A DNA stretch of 64,000 nucleotides from Bacillus gobiensis (lineage in GTDB: Bacteria > Bacillota > Bacilli > Bacillales > Bacillaceae): contig NZ_CP012600.1 in assembly GCF_001278705.1 (NCBI RefSeq), positions 3,473,917 to 3,537,916 on the forward strand, in the 5' to 3' direction. Under the pieces are notes generated by a model, which was given only the letters and a program-made list of their open reading frames with translations, had not been told where the DNA came from and did not search any database. Shown piece after piece: positions 43,344 through 52,363 of the stretch (positions within the stretch are counted from its first letter, which is position 1; each line of letters begins with the position of its first letter). The position numbers were made by a program, and so were the translations under genes.

Positions 43344-43811
43344 ATGTCAACTAAAAACTTACATGATGAGCAATTTGAGGAAACGACAATCCGTCTTTTT
43401 CGAAAGCTGAGTACCAGAATGATTCTTTTTCATCAATTGGCCGCCCAGTCTCTCGGCCTTGTTCATACCGATTTAAAATCTGCTGATATTTTGATCGAAT
43501 TCGGACCTATGACAGCAGGAGAGCTTGGAAAAAAGACAGGGCTCAGTACAGGCTCAGTAACAGCACTGGTCGACCGCTTGGAGAACGCAGGATATGTAAA
43601 AAGGGAAAATGACCCGAACGACCGCCGGCGGGTTATCATCGTCCCCGTGCAGGAATCTAGACAACCGATTAAAAAGCTGTTTTCCGGTTTATCTGAATCG
43701 ACAATTGCTCTTTGCAAGGAATACTCACCAGAAGAACTTGAGATCATCTTTGACTTTTTAAAAAAAGGAACAGATCTAATTGATGCTGAAATCGAAAGGA
43801 TACGAGAATAA
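43344..43811 (+). CDS. MarR-family regulator
   Basis: A 155-residue winged-helix dimeric regulator: MTAGELGKKTGLSTGSVTALVDRLENAGYVKRENDPNDRRRVII is the DNA-binding core (about 57-100). It is divergent from the DHA2 exporter gene, so it probably represses that gene and itself until a drug ligand binds. GGTGTGGTGAG lies before the ATG. Confidence 0.92.
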   Translation: MSTKNLHDEQFEETTIRLFRKLSTRMILFHQLAAQSLGLVHTDLKSADILIEFGPMTAGELGKKTGLSTGSVTALVDRLENAGYVKRENDPNDRRRVIIVPVQESRQPIKKLFSGLSESTIALCKEYSPEELEIIFDFLKKGTDLIDAEIERIRE

Positions 43812-43892
43812 TTTTACAGGACGTTCGCCTATTTTATCCCAAAATCTCCTTTTTTAAATAAAGCCTATTTTGAGTGAATAAATGAAAGCGTT

Positions 43893-44228
43893 TTATTCCA
43901 ATGTTAATCCAAATCGTTTCAGTTCAAGCAAGATTCCCTCCAACTGCTTTCCCTTTTCCGTTAATGAGTACTCCACCTTTGGGGGAATTTCCGGATATAC
44001 GGTTCTAGTGATGATTTTATTTTCCTCTAATTCCCGCAAACGCAAGGACAGCGTTTTTGGACTGATTCCCTCAAGTCCTTTTAACAGATCGCCAAAACGC
44101 AATGTCCCATCTATTAGTAATTCCCGAATGATTAAGAATGACCACTTTGCACTAATAATAGTTAATGATTTTTCAATAGGGCATTGTTCATCATCGCTTC
44201 TTTCAAGAATAATTTTCGTTTCTTCCAC
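43893..44228 (-). CDS. HxlR-family regulator
   Basis: A 111-residue winged-helix HxlR protein with a single N-terminal Cys in QCPIEKSLTIISAKWSFLIIRELL, the position used as a thiol sensor by electrophile-responsive family members. FGDLLKGLEGISPKTLSLRLRELE and PPKVEYSLTEKG follow. It is divergent from a quinone-reductase-like gene that it probably controls. Two similar blocks (ATATATCA...TACTTT, from about 44272 and 44311) between the genes may be its operator. Confidence 0.9.
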   Translation of the reverse strand: MEETKIILERSDDEQCPIEKSLTIISAKWSFLIIRELLIDGTLRFGDLLKGLEGISPKTLSLRLRELEENKIITRTVYPEIPPKVEYSLTEKGKQLEGILLELKRFGLTLE

Positions 44229-44387
44229 ATTTCACACCTCTTTTCTTTTTAATTATAGCTTTTTAAATCCTTATATATCAATTACTTTCTTTTATGAAAT
44301 TATATGAATGATATATCACTACTTTACAAAGGGAAGTAATAGACGAATAATGAAGGGGAAGGCTAATATAAAAAGGAGGTCAAAACA

Positions 44388-44978
44388 GTGAAAAACATTT
44401 TACTTATAAACGGGCATGAGGTCTATCCTCCCCAAGCCAAAGGAACATTAAATCAAACCATTTTTTCTCGTATCACGGAAAGGCTGGAGGATACTTACTC
44501 AATCCAGACTACAGTTATTCAAGATGGTTATGATGTCAGTGAAGAGCAGAAAAAATTCGAGTGGGCCGATGCTGTGATTTTCCAAACGCCGATATACTGG
44601 TTTAGCATTCCCGGCTCTTTTAAAACTTATATTGACCAGGTCTATCAATATGGAGTGTTTTTCACTGGTTCGGATGAATACGGACAGGGAGGGCTATTTA
44701 CTGAAAAAAAATATATGCTTTCTTTGACTTGGAACTCACCGAACGAAGCGTTTCTTGATGAGAACTCGTTTTTTGAGGGGAAAAATGTCGATGAAGCGTT
44801 GTTCCATTTTCACAAAACTCAAGCATATGTTGGGATGAAGCCGCTTAAAACCTTCTCTTTGCATGATGTCATCTCAAATCCGGCAATTGATCAATATTTA
44901 CAAGCACTTGATCACCACTTAGAAGAGGTATTTTCAATCAAAATAGCAGATGGTGATAGCGTTGACGCTGCAAAATAA
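44388..44978 (+). CDS. NAD(P)H quinone reductase-like flavoprotein (MdaB family)
   Basis: A 196-residue flavodoxin-fold oxidoreductase of the MdaB/NQO1-like family: ILLINGHEVYPPQAKGTLNQ at the FMN/FAD loop, WADAVIFQTPIYWFSIPGSFKTYIDQVYQYG and GGLFTEKKYMLSLTWN. It probably reduces quinones or other electrophiles by two electrons. GTG 44388 follows AAAAAGGAGG. It is paired divergently with an HxlR regulator, and an SDR remnant lies directly downstream. Confidence 0.9.
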   Translation: MKNILLINGHEVYPPQAKGTLNQTIFSRITERLEDTYSIQTTVIQDGYDVSEEQKKFEWADAVIFQTPIYWFSIPGSFKTYIDQVYQYGVFFTGSDEYGQGGLFTEKKYMLSLTWNSPNEAFLDENSFFEGKNVDEALFHFHKTQAYVGMKPLKTFSLHDVISNPAIDQYLQALDHHLEEVFSIKIADGDSVDAAK

Positions 44979-44980
44979 AA

Positions 44981-45130
44981 CAGCTCTGGAATTGGTTTGG
45001 CTTCAGTAAAACTGGCAATCAATGAAGGGGCTGATGAAAGTAGTGGCTGAAGCTGTCTTTTACTTGTTAAAAAACCGTTTCGTTACGGATACAGTTGGAC
45101 AAGGCGGCGGCGGGCATCGCCTGCTCTAAA
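44981..45130 (+). pseudogene. SDR oxidoreductase remnant with internal deletion
   Basis: An N-terminal Rossmann piece (frame starting 45 nt before 45028: SSGIGLASVKLAINEGAD) is fused out of frame to an SDR C-terminus (from 45035: MKVVAEAVFYLLKNRFVTD, ending GGGGHRLL at 45130). About 200 residues between them are missing. It is the relic of a gene that would have been co-regulated with the quinone reductase. Confidence 0.6.
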
Positions 45131-45174
45131 AAAGAAACGCGCAGAGCTTAACCGTGCTCCCTGCGCGTTTTTTA
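45131..45174. terminator. Bidirectional terminator, end of the wal operon
   Basis: AACGCGCAG...CTGCGCGTT, with TTTTTT on the plus side and a T-rich minus side. It overlaps the htrC stop. Confidence 0.85.
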
Positions 45175-46389
45175 TCGTCCTATCGCATTTGATTCAGTGA
45201 GAGTGACTTTTGCCGATTTTTGACTCCCATTACGGTAAAAACGAATTTGTGCGGTATCGCCAATATTCTTTTTATAGAGAACTTTTCTTATTTGAATAAT
45301 ATCGTTCACAGGTTTTCCGTCAAATTCGGTGATGACATCGAGCTCCTTCATCCCAGCCTCTCCGGCGGGTGAATTCGGATCAACGCCCATAACGACGATC
45401 CCTTTTGTCACATCTCGAGGAAGCTTTAACGTCTCCTGCCAATGGTTGCTGGAAATATCAGTGAGTGATTTCATTTCAATTCCGAGAAACGGCCGCCTAA
45501 CCTCTCCGTACGATTCAAGATCTTGGATTACTGGAATAGCCAAATTAACAGGTATGGACAAGCCAATGCCTTCGACGGCTGATTCCGCAATTTTCATTGA
45601 ATTAATGCCTATGACTTTGCCATTAATATTTATGAGCGCTCCTCCGCTGTTCCCCGGGTTAATGGCTGCGTCGGTTTGAAGAACCTCTGCATTCCAATCC
45701 GGCTCTCCGTCTTTGTTTGAATCAACGGGGATAGCACGCTCTGTTCCTGATATCACACCTTGGGTCACTGAGCCGGAAAATTGCAGTCCAAGCGGATTTC
45801 CGATCGCAATGACCGGTTCTCCAGGTTTTACTTTATCTGAGTCTCCAAAGTCAGCAACCGCTTTTATTTTGCTGTTATTGATTTTTAATACAGCAAGATC
45901 GGTCAAACTGTCACTTCCGATCAGCTTTGCACCTACCCGAGTCCCATTCTTCAAGCTGATCTCAAGATTGGTCGCTCCTTCGATCACATGGTGATTTGTG
46001 ACCACATATGAGGTTCCGTCGGTTTTTTTATAAATCACACCTGACCCGGTTCCTGCTTCTCCGCCGCTTTCATCCCAAATATTCGTTTTTTGGATATTAA
46101 CAACTCCGACAACCGCATCAGAAACTCTTTGGACAACATCTGTAACTGCATTGTTGACATCGACAGATACTGACCTGACCGGGAGCTCTGAAGCGTCTTG
46201 TTCAACTTGCTGCGTGCCGGTTTGCATATCATATGGCAAAAGGCCTCTGCTTGATAAAAAAGGCAGCGCCATCAGAACAAGAATAGCTCCGATAATAACC
46301 CCGATCAAACTCGAGATAAAGTAGCCCTTCCGGCTTCTCCGAGGTTTTTCAGGTATGTATTTGTGATTATAGGTATCCAATCTGTTCAT
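45172..46389 (-). CDS. htrC: HtrA-like serine protease HtrC
   Basis: A 405-residue membrane-anchored DegP/HtrA protease for surface protein quality control. One N-terminal helix (about 24-45) is followed by the trypsin-like domain with His134 (TNHHV), Asp164 (LTDLAVL) and Ser248 (NPGNSGGAL), and a C-terminal PDZ domain (about 290-395). It is at the end of the walRKHIJ-htrC cluster, as in Bacillus subtilis. Confidence 0.95.
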   Translation of the reverse strand: MNRLDTYNHKYIPEKPRRSRKGYFISSLIGVIIGAILVLMALPFLSSRGLLPYDMQTGTQQVEQDASELPVRSVSVDVNNAVTDVVQRVSDAVVGVVNIQKTNIWDESGGEAGTGSGVIYKKTDGTSYVVTNHHVIEGATNLEISLKNGTRVGAKLIGSDSLTDLAVLKINNSKIKAVADFGDSDKVKPGEPVIAIGNPLGLQFSGSVTQGVISGTERAIPVDSNKDGEPDWNAEVLQTDAAINPGNSGGALININGKVIGINSMKIAESAVEGIGLSIPVNLAIPVIQDLESYGEVRRPFLGIEMKSLTDISSNHWQETLKLPRDVTKGIVVMGVDPNSPAGEAGMKELDVITEFDGKPVNDIIQIRKVLYKKNIGDTAQIRFYRNGSQKSAKVTLTESNAIGR

Positions 46390-46459
46390 CCTCTCTGGGC
46401 CAGACGTTTACCTATATTGTGATCATTTCGATGAATTATAGTCATTCGTATGAAAAAAT

Positions 46460-47254
46460 TTATATGGCAACTAAAGGGGTAGGTATCTTTGGATCGGTAT
46501 CATACAGTTCGAACGTTTCCCCCGTCACAAATCCTTTCGATGCAAGAGTTTGTTTGACAGACATTCTGGCCAGATCCTTCATATTGTTGTCTTGGCTTAA
46601 ATGCGCCAAGTAAATTCTCGAGGTTTGATCTCCGATTACATCCGTCATCGCAAGCGCCGCATCTTCGTTCGATACATGTCCCACATCACTTAATATTCTG
46701 CGCTTGATGTTCCACGGATATCTTCCCATTTGCAGCATTCCAACGTCATGATTGCTTTCAAATACAAATGCGTTTGCTGATCGGATGATCCCCTTCATCC
46801 GGTCACTGACATAGCCCGTGTCCGTCATTAATGCTAATTTTCTGCCGCCATAGTGAAACACGTAAAACATCGGTTCTGCCGCATCGTGTGAAACGCCGAA
46901 GGATTCAATATCCAATGAGCCAAAGGATTTCACTGCTTCCATCGGAAAAATAAATTTTTGGTCTGAATGAACAGTGCCAATCATATTTTCCATCGCTTTC
47001 CACGTTTTTTCATTCGCATAAATCGGAAGCTTATATTTTCTTGCGAGGACGCCAAGTCCCTTGATATGGTCGCTGTGTTCATGCGTGACAAAGATTCCGT
47101 CTAATTGATCCAGCTTTTTGCCGATCTGGCTCATCAGGCCTTCCATCGCTTTACCGCTTAATCCCGCATCCACCAAAAATGCATGGTCTTCGGTCTCTAG
47201 ATAAAAAGAGTTCCCCGTACTTCCGCTCGCGAGCACGCTGAATTGCAAGCTCAT
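46460..47254 (-). CDS. walJ: WalJ (YycJ), metallo-beta-lactamase-fold nuclease
   Basis: A 264-residue MBL-fold protein with the HEHSDHIKG metal motif (about 58-66) and the VSNEDAALA region. WalJ/YycJ orthologues have 5'-3' exonuclease activity and are linked to cell-division/DNA-replication coordination. The length is identical to B. subtilis WalJ. It is 15 nt downstream of walI. Confidence 0.95.
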   Translation of the reverse strand: MSLQFSVLASGSTGNSFYLETEDHAFLVDAGLSGKAMEGLMSQIGKKLDQLDGIFVTHEHSDHIKGLGVLARKYKLPIYANEKTWKAMENMIGTVHSDQKFIFPMEAVKSFGSLDIESFGVSHDAAEPMFYVFHYGGRKLALMTDTGYVSDRMKGIIRSANAFVFESNHDVGMLQMGRYPWNIKRRILSDVGHVSNEDAALAMTDVIGDQTSRIYLAHLSQDNNMKDLARMSVKQTLASKGFVTGETFELYDTDPKIPTPLVAI

Positions 47255-47269
47255 ATTTCTCTCACTCCA

Positions 47270-48124
47270 TTATTCGTTTTCTTTCTGCTTTACTTCTCCT
47301 TTAATGATTTCACCATCAATTGCGTGAACCATAAATTCCTCGTATATTTCTTGTCCATTTTCATCTTTTCGCTTAATTTCGATGCGCCAAGCGGGAGCCA
47401 GATTTCGAAATGTGGGCAACGGATACTGCGTATAATAGCCTAATTCCCATTCAATAATTTCACTGTTTTCCTGCAGACGGCCTTGGCTGTAAATCACATT
47501 CACGGCTTCTGAAGCTGATAACATCGGCTCCGGATTCTCTAATTCTTTTATATCTGTCAGCATAGACTGAGTGTAGCCAGTCACTTCATTTTTGTCATTA
47601 TAATAAATCGTAATTTTCCCCATATTGGCATCGGTGCCCTCCCCTTCAAAGAGTGTTCGGCCATTATAGGTTTGATAATAAATAATTTGCCTGCTTACTT
47701 TATCTATCTTCCATAACTTATAGTTGTTTCCGTTTAATAGCTGCTTGGCGACAAATTCGTTTGCCCTGCTTGCAAGATCTGATTCTATTAACGCATACGG
47801 AGCCGTGAGACCCATGTTGAGTTCGTTGACAGGGTTGTCTTCTTTTGGTTCACTCAATGAATTTAACGGTTTTTGATTTCTTAACGATTCTATTTCTTCC
47901 TTGGAAAAGCTCTTTCTTTGAGCGGTAATGTACGAACCTTTTTCTACAGTCGTAGGCAGCCGTTTCAAATTTTTTATTCCTTCAGCTTCCATTTCTTGCT
48001 GACGGGTCATTTTTACAATATTTTCTGGTCGTTCTTCTTTCTTTTTAAAATATTCGACTGCGAGAAAGATATCGAGTATCAGGAAGGCAATGATGAAAAT
48101 TGTTGTTGTTTTACTCCACTCCAC
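47270..48124 (-). CDS. walI: WalI (YycI), WalK regulatory membrane protein
   Basis: A 284-residue single-pass protein: a short cytosolic start (WSKTTTIFIIAFLILDIFLAVEY) and an extracellular domain. With WalH it controls the kinase WalK at the membrane. I place the start at GTG 48124 (VEWSKT), 8 nt after AAGGG, because it matches the family N-terminus; an ATG at 48142 is in frame. It overlaps walH by 14 nt. Confidence 0.93.
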   Translation of the reverse strand: MEWSKTTTIFIIAFLILDIFLAVEYFKKKEERPENIVKMTRQQEMEAEGIKNLKRLPTTVEKGSYITAQRKSFSKEEIESLRNQKPLNSLSEPKEDNPVNELNMGLTAPYALIESDLASRANEFVAKQLLNGNNYKLWKIDKVSRQIIYYQTYNGRTLFEGEGTDANMGKITIYYNDKNEVTGYTQSMLTDIKELENPEPMLSASEAVNVIYSQGRLQENSEIIEWELGYYTQYPLPTFRNLAPAWRIEIKRKDENGQEIYEEFMVHAIDGEIIKGEVKQKENE

Positions 48125-49469
48125 TGCCTTCACCCTTTTCATTCATTAGATTCTCCGTAAGCAGAACGATTTGACCATTTTTAAGAACCAGTGACCAGAC
48201 TGGTGTTGCTACTACATAACGGTCTTGTTCACTCGGAGATAACATATATGCTGGCGTAATCTGATCAATATCATCAAACTTGTACATACTCTGATCCTTA
48301 AGCCACTTCACGAGCTCACTGCCGCTCATTATTTCCGTATCGTTTGTTTCAAGCGGAATATCGTCAAGACTAAAGGTCGGTCTTTTATAATCCCATAATT
48401 CTTCATTGGACCATTGCAATTCAATCGATGGGATGCCATAAGAATTATCAGGATTGTTTAATACCGGAACGTGGTCCATTTCCATATTGAAGTAAACTTC
48501 CTGCCGGTCCGTCATATAAAAAAACTGGTAGTTGTCCGTCCATCCTCCATGGCTGTTTAAATATTCAAGACTCCGTCTAATAAGCTGGGCACTAGGCAAG
48601 GTTGTTGTCGGAGTGATTTTCCGATTTTGGAATTGAAGCTGTTTTTGACTCGGGATAATCTGAAGCAACTTGATTCCATCTGTAAAAAGTGTTTTGTTAA
48701 AGCCTGATTCCTGCTTCACATATTTTAGATTATCAAACAGCGCGCTTTTAAAAGTTTCCGATGAATAGTTCTTTGTTGCAAAAAGCTTTCTGTCCATGTG
48801 CAACGGTTGATTTGGTAAAAAAAACTGTTTCTGCTTTTGCTCAAGGTCTTCCGTAAAATAGGTCGGATAGTTTTGTTTATTGTTATCTACTTCTGCCATC
48901 AAATTCTGAAAGTCTGCCGCTTCAACGGTAGCTTCAATAACAACTTGCTGTGAGGATGAAACTAAATAAATTCGTTTGTTCGAGTCATATGATAGACTCG
49001 GAATAACAATTTGATCAAATGATTTCGCTTCATAGGATTCGTCCGTCCATTGAAACAATGATCGAAAAAGATCTATTGGGAGTTCGTCACTAAAGGAAAG
49101 GACAAGCTTCGTGCTGCCGTCTTCCCCATATAACCATGAGGGAAAATTAATGTCATCCTGGTTCATTGATTCAGAAATATTTCTCGTATTCGTAACGTTC
49201 CACTTTCTGATTTTTTCCCATACTTTATCAAAATCATCAGATTGGTTCAGTCCGTAGTGCAATCCGTTATTGTGAAAAAACATTTGATTAGGTCTGACTA
49301 AATCACTCAAATCTCTTTTCTCAGTACTGATAACTTCTTTCTCTGACGTCTCAGACTCAGAACCAGTTGCCTGATTTAACGGCTGATAAGTCCAAATATT
49401 ATAGGTGAAAAAACAGCTAACTAATATCAGAAAAATCAAAAAGTATGATTTCAGAGTTTCACGATTCAT
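48111..49469 (-). CDS. walH: WalH (YycH), WalK regulatory membrane protein
   Basis: A 452-residue protein with one N-terminal transmembrane helix (about 8-27) and a large extracellular part. It forms a ternary complex with WalI and WalK that tunes kinase activity. ATG 49469 follows GAGG at 9 nt; a second ATG three codons upstream is possible. It overlaps the end of walK by 11 nt, showing translational coupling. Confidence 0.93.
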   Translation of the reverse strand: MNRETLKSYFLIFLILVSCFFTYNIWTYQPLNQATGSESETSEKEVISTEKRDLSDLVRPNQMFFHNNGLHYGLNQSDDFDKVWEKIRKWNVTNTRNISESMNQDDINFPSWLYGEDGSTKLVLSFSDELPIDLFRSLFQWTDESYEAKSFDQIVIPSLSYDSNKRIYLVSSSQQVVIEATVEAADFQNLMAEVDNNKQNYPTYFTEDLEQKQKQFFLPNQPLHMDRKLFATKNYSSETFKSALFDNLKYVKQESGFNKTLFTDGIKLLQIIPSQKQLQFQNRKITPTTTLPSAQLIRRSLEYLNSHGGWTDNYQFFYMTDRQEVYFNMEMDHVPVLNNPDNSYGIPSIELQWSNEELWDYKRPTFSLDDIPLETNDTEIMSGSELVKWLKDQSMYKFDDIDQITPAYMLSPSEQDRYVVATPVWSLVLKNGQIVLLTENLMNEKGEGSGVE

Positions 49470-51306
49470 CCCACTCATCCTCTAGCTCTTCCCTGTATGG
49501 CAAAGTAAAAGTTATTTTTGTTCCCTTCCCTTCTTCGCTCTCAGCCCAAATATCACCGCCGTGGGCTTGTACCATTTCTTTGGCTATTGCTAAACCAAGG
49601 CCGGTTCCCCCAAGCTTTCTCGTTCTTGCTTTGTCCACTCGGTAAAATCGCTCGAAAATTTTATCAATATCCTTTTTCGGTATGCCTACTCCTTCGTCTT
49701 TTACACTGATATAAAGAAGCTGCTCCTGCTCATTCGCATTCACCTTAAAGGTAATATGTCCGCCTTCGGGAGAATATTTCAATGCATTGGAAATGATATT
49801 GTCGAGGATCTGGATAATCTTATCCTGATCAATTTCGACGTAATATTCTTTTATCGGTACCTCCCGTATAAAGTCAACATGCTGCTCCTTCGTCATTTCA
49901 AACCGGTCTATAACGAGCAGCATCAGGCGTGGAAAGTTAATCCATTCTCGATTGAACTGGTAATCCTTGCTGTCAAACTTGCTGAGCTGAAGCAAATCAT
50001 TCACCAAACGGATCATTCGTTCCGTTTCATTTTGAGTGACACTTAAAAAACGCGGAGCCAGGTCTTTATTCTCAAGCGCACCTTCCGCCAATGCTTCCAA
50101 GTAGCTTCTGATCGTTGTTAGCGGCGTACGCAGTTCATGAGATACATTTGCAACAAATTCTCTTCTCTCTTGATCTATTTTTTCCTGCTCTGTCACATCA
50201 TAGATTACAGCAATCAAACCCTCGTTGATTCCGTGTTCTTTTTGAATGACCGAGAAATTTACGCGGAGAACAGAAACGTCTCCGTCCTTTTCAATTTCTA
50301 ATACGAGTGACTCCTGCTGAAGTTCAAGCAGGTTTTCAAATGTGTAATGATCATCTAACCCTAGCAAGGACGTAATCGGCATCTCCAAGGCAGTTTCACG
50401 TGAAACATTTAATAGTTCCAAAGCAGGGCTATTTAACAAAACAATGGCGCCGTTGCTGTTCGTAGCGATAACCCCGTCCGTCATATAGGCAATAACCGAC
50501 GAAAGTTTTTTTCGTTCGCCTTCAGTCATCAGCTGTGCCTCTTCCAGCTCATGAGTCAAATGATTAAACGAGCTTGCCAGCTGGCCGATTTCATCGAAGC
50601 CATAGATTTTAACCTTCCGTGAAAAGTTCCCTTTGGCCAGCTCCACTGCTTGTTTTCTCATATCCGTTAAAGGGTGGGTAATCGTTCTCGCAAGAAACAC
50701 TCCAAGTGCAGCAGTAACGACTAACGCCATTCCCGTACCTGAGGCAAGAATCCCGTTTATTGTTGTTATCTGTCCATAGACATTGTCCATCGATGAAAGA
50801 ACATATATCGCACCCAGGTTTTCCTGAGACTCCCTCGATTTAATTGGAGTCACTGTGATGAGTACCCTTCGATCGTTTTCGTCGTCATAATATTGTTTAC
50901 TATTTGTCTTCTCAGGATTGATGAGAAAATTTTTGATGATCGACTCTCTTATTTTTTTCCCAACGATATCTGAATTTGTGCTGTCGGACTTCGTAATGAC
51001 ATCACTGAACGAATTAAGAACGCGTATTTCAAGGATTTCTTCTCTTCTGGTATTGGCCAATACCCGATTAATATCTTCTTCTAAAGTCGGTGTGCTTTCA
51101 TTTCTTGATTTGCTCATTTCTTGTTCAACATTATATGAAAGAACGTCGATCCATTGGTTTGTTGAATCTTTATACGTATTAACGAGAGAAGTTTCAAGCT
51201 GCCGTACGAAGTACACGCCGATAATTTGTATAGCAATGACGAGAAGCAGCACAAATATCGCGGCAAACTTGAAATGTATGGATCGAAAAAATCCAACCTT
51301 GTTCAT
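49459..51306 (-). CDS. walK: Essential cell-wall sensor histidine kinase WalK
   Basis: A 615-residue sensor kinase. It has two transmembrane helices (about 13-33 and 183-206) around an extracellular PAS-like domain, a HAMP domain (207-260), a cytosolic PAS domain (265-375), DHp with phospho-acceptor His390 in NVSHELRTP, and a HATPase domain with the N, G1 and G2 boxes (IISNALKYSPEGG, DEGVGIPKKD, GTGLGLAIAK). It senses lipid II/cell-wall state and phosphorylates WalR. A parS-like site lies within the gene. Confidence 0.97.
   Translation of the reverse strand: MNKVGFFRSIHFKFAAIFVLLLVIAIQIIGVYFVRQLETSLVNTYKDSTNQWIDVLSYNVEQEMSKSRNESTPTLEEDINRVLANTRREEILEIRVLNSFSDVITKSDSTNSDIVGKKIRESIIKNFLINPEKTNSKQYYDDENDRRVLITVTPIKSRESQENLGAIYVLSSMDNVYGQITTINGILASGTGMALVVTAALGVFLARTITHPLTDMRKQAVELAKGNFSRKVKIYGFDEIGQLASSFNHLTHELEEAQLMTEGERKKLSSVIAYMTDGVIATNSNGAIVLLNSPALELLNVSRETALEMPITSLLGLDDHYTFENLLELQQESLVLEIEKDGDVSVLRVNFSVIQKEHGINEGLIAVIYDVTEQEKIDQERREFVANVSHELRTPLTTIRSYLEALAEGALENKDLAPRFLSVTQNETERMIRLVNDLLQLSKFDSKDYQFNREWINFPRLMLLVIDRFEMTKEQHVDFIREVPIKEYYVEIDQDKIIQILDNIISNALKYSPEGGHITFKVNANEQEQLLYISVKDEGVGIPKKDIDKIFERFYRVDKARTRKLGGTGLGLAIAKEMVQAHGGDIWAESEEGKGTKITFTLPYREELEDEWDES
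50392..50407. other. parS-like site inside walK (15 of 16)
   Basis: AGTTTCACGTGAAACA matches the ParB/Spo0J site TGTTNCACGTGAAACA in all but the first base and is nearly palindromic. In Bacillus subtilis one of the parS sites is also inside walK (yycG), as I recall, so position and sequence agree. Confidence 0.7.
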
Positions 51307-51310
51307 AAAG

Positions 51311-52018
51311 CTAATCCTGCTCCGGATTTCTTAAGTAGTAACCCACTCCGCGCCTTGTTACGATCCAGCTTGGATGACTCGGGTTATCTTCAATTTTTTC
51401 CCTAAGTCTTCGAACGGTAACGTCTACTGTCCGTACATCACCAAAATAATCATATCCCCATACCGTTTGCAGCAAATGCTCGCGGGTCATGACTTGTCCA
51501 ATGTGCTTTGCTAAATAATGAAGAAGCTCAAACTCACGGTGAGTCAGTTCAATCGTCACATCTCTTTTCGATACGACGTAAGCATCCGGGAAAATAACTA
51601 AAGACCCGATGTGAATTTCGTTAGATGTTACTTCTTCCTCAGGGGCAGCAATTGTATTTTGCCTGCGTAAATTAGCTTTCACACGCGCTAAGAGCTCTCT
51701 CGTACTAAAAGGCTTTGTGACATAGTCATCGGCACCGAGCTCCAGTCCGATCACTTTATCAATTTCCGAATCCTTTGCCGTCAGCATAATAATCGGCATG
51801 TCGTATTTCTTGCGTACTTCACGGCATACCTCTACTCCATCCTTATTAGGAAGCATAATATCGAGCAATATCAAATCCGGCTGAAGCTCCTCTGTCATTT
51901 CAATCGCCTCATTTCCATCATAGGCACAATGAACCTCAAACCCCTCTTTTCGAAGGTTAAATTCTAATATATCTGCAATCGGTTTTTCATCATCGACAAC
52001 CAAAATCTTTTTTTCCAT
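51311..52018 (-). CDS. walR: Essential response regulator WalR
   Basis: A 235-residue OmpR-family regulator, the same length as the Bacillus subtilis protein. The receiver domain contains phospho-acceptor Asp53 (LILLDIMLP) and Thr101 (DDYVTKPFS), a residue phosphorylated by PrkC in B. subtilis; the C-terminal winged helix includes [38 protein letters not shown] sequence. It controls autolysins and wall metabolism. ATG 52018 follows AAGGAGG; the open frame to 52108 is not used. It is the first gene of the wal operon. Confidence 0.97.
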   Translation of the reverse strand: MEKKILVVDDEKPIADILEFNLRKEGFEVHCAYDGNEAIEMTEELQPDLILLDIMLPNKDGVEVCREVRKKYDMPIIMLTAKDSEIDKVIGLELGADDYVTKPFSTRELLARVKANLRRQNTIAAPEEEVTSNEIHIGSLVIFPDAYVVSKRDVTIELTHREFELLHYLAKHIGQVMTREHLLQTVWGYDYFGDVRTVDVTVRRLREKIEDNPSHPSWIVTRRGVGYYLRNPEQD

Positions 52019-52334
52019 TGCCTGTAACCTCCTTGATGCTTTTCCTTCTATTATCGTATATCTTTCGTAGTATATCCTGAAATATCGAGCAAATAAGCAA
52101 GGTCTCAATCATTATAACGTTTATGTCCACAAATATTAAAAAATCCTATTTGTCCTAAAAGAGGATATCTCATTTATTGTACCATATGGTTCTATGATAT
52201 GAGGGATCTATCAGTGTTTTCCATTCTTCAGTGATCGCCTCTTACTTTCATTTGAACTTGTATGACTATTATATCAGCCACTAGAAACCAGGGTGACTAT
52301 GGGTTCGCCTTCGTTCATTTGTTGTTGTTAAATA

Positions 52335-52362
52335 AGAAAAAACTCCAGAGATGACTGGAGTA
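52335..52362 (-). terminator. Terminator of the M23 peptidase gene
   Basis: ACTCCAG...CTGGAGT; on the minus strand followed by TTTTTTC. The gap 52019-52334 should hold the wal promoter; I could not assign its boxes with confidence. Confidence 0.8.
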
Positions 52363-52363
52363 T

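Noticed and set aside
43882..43896. cre-like TGAAAGCGTTTTAT between the MarR and HxlR genes
   Set aside because: It lies at the 3' ends of convergent genes and lacks the final CA; it is probably chance.
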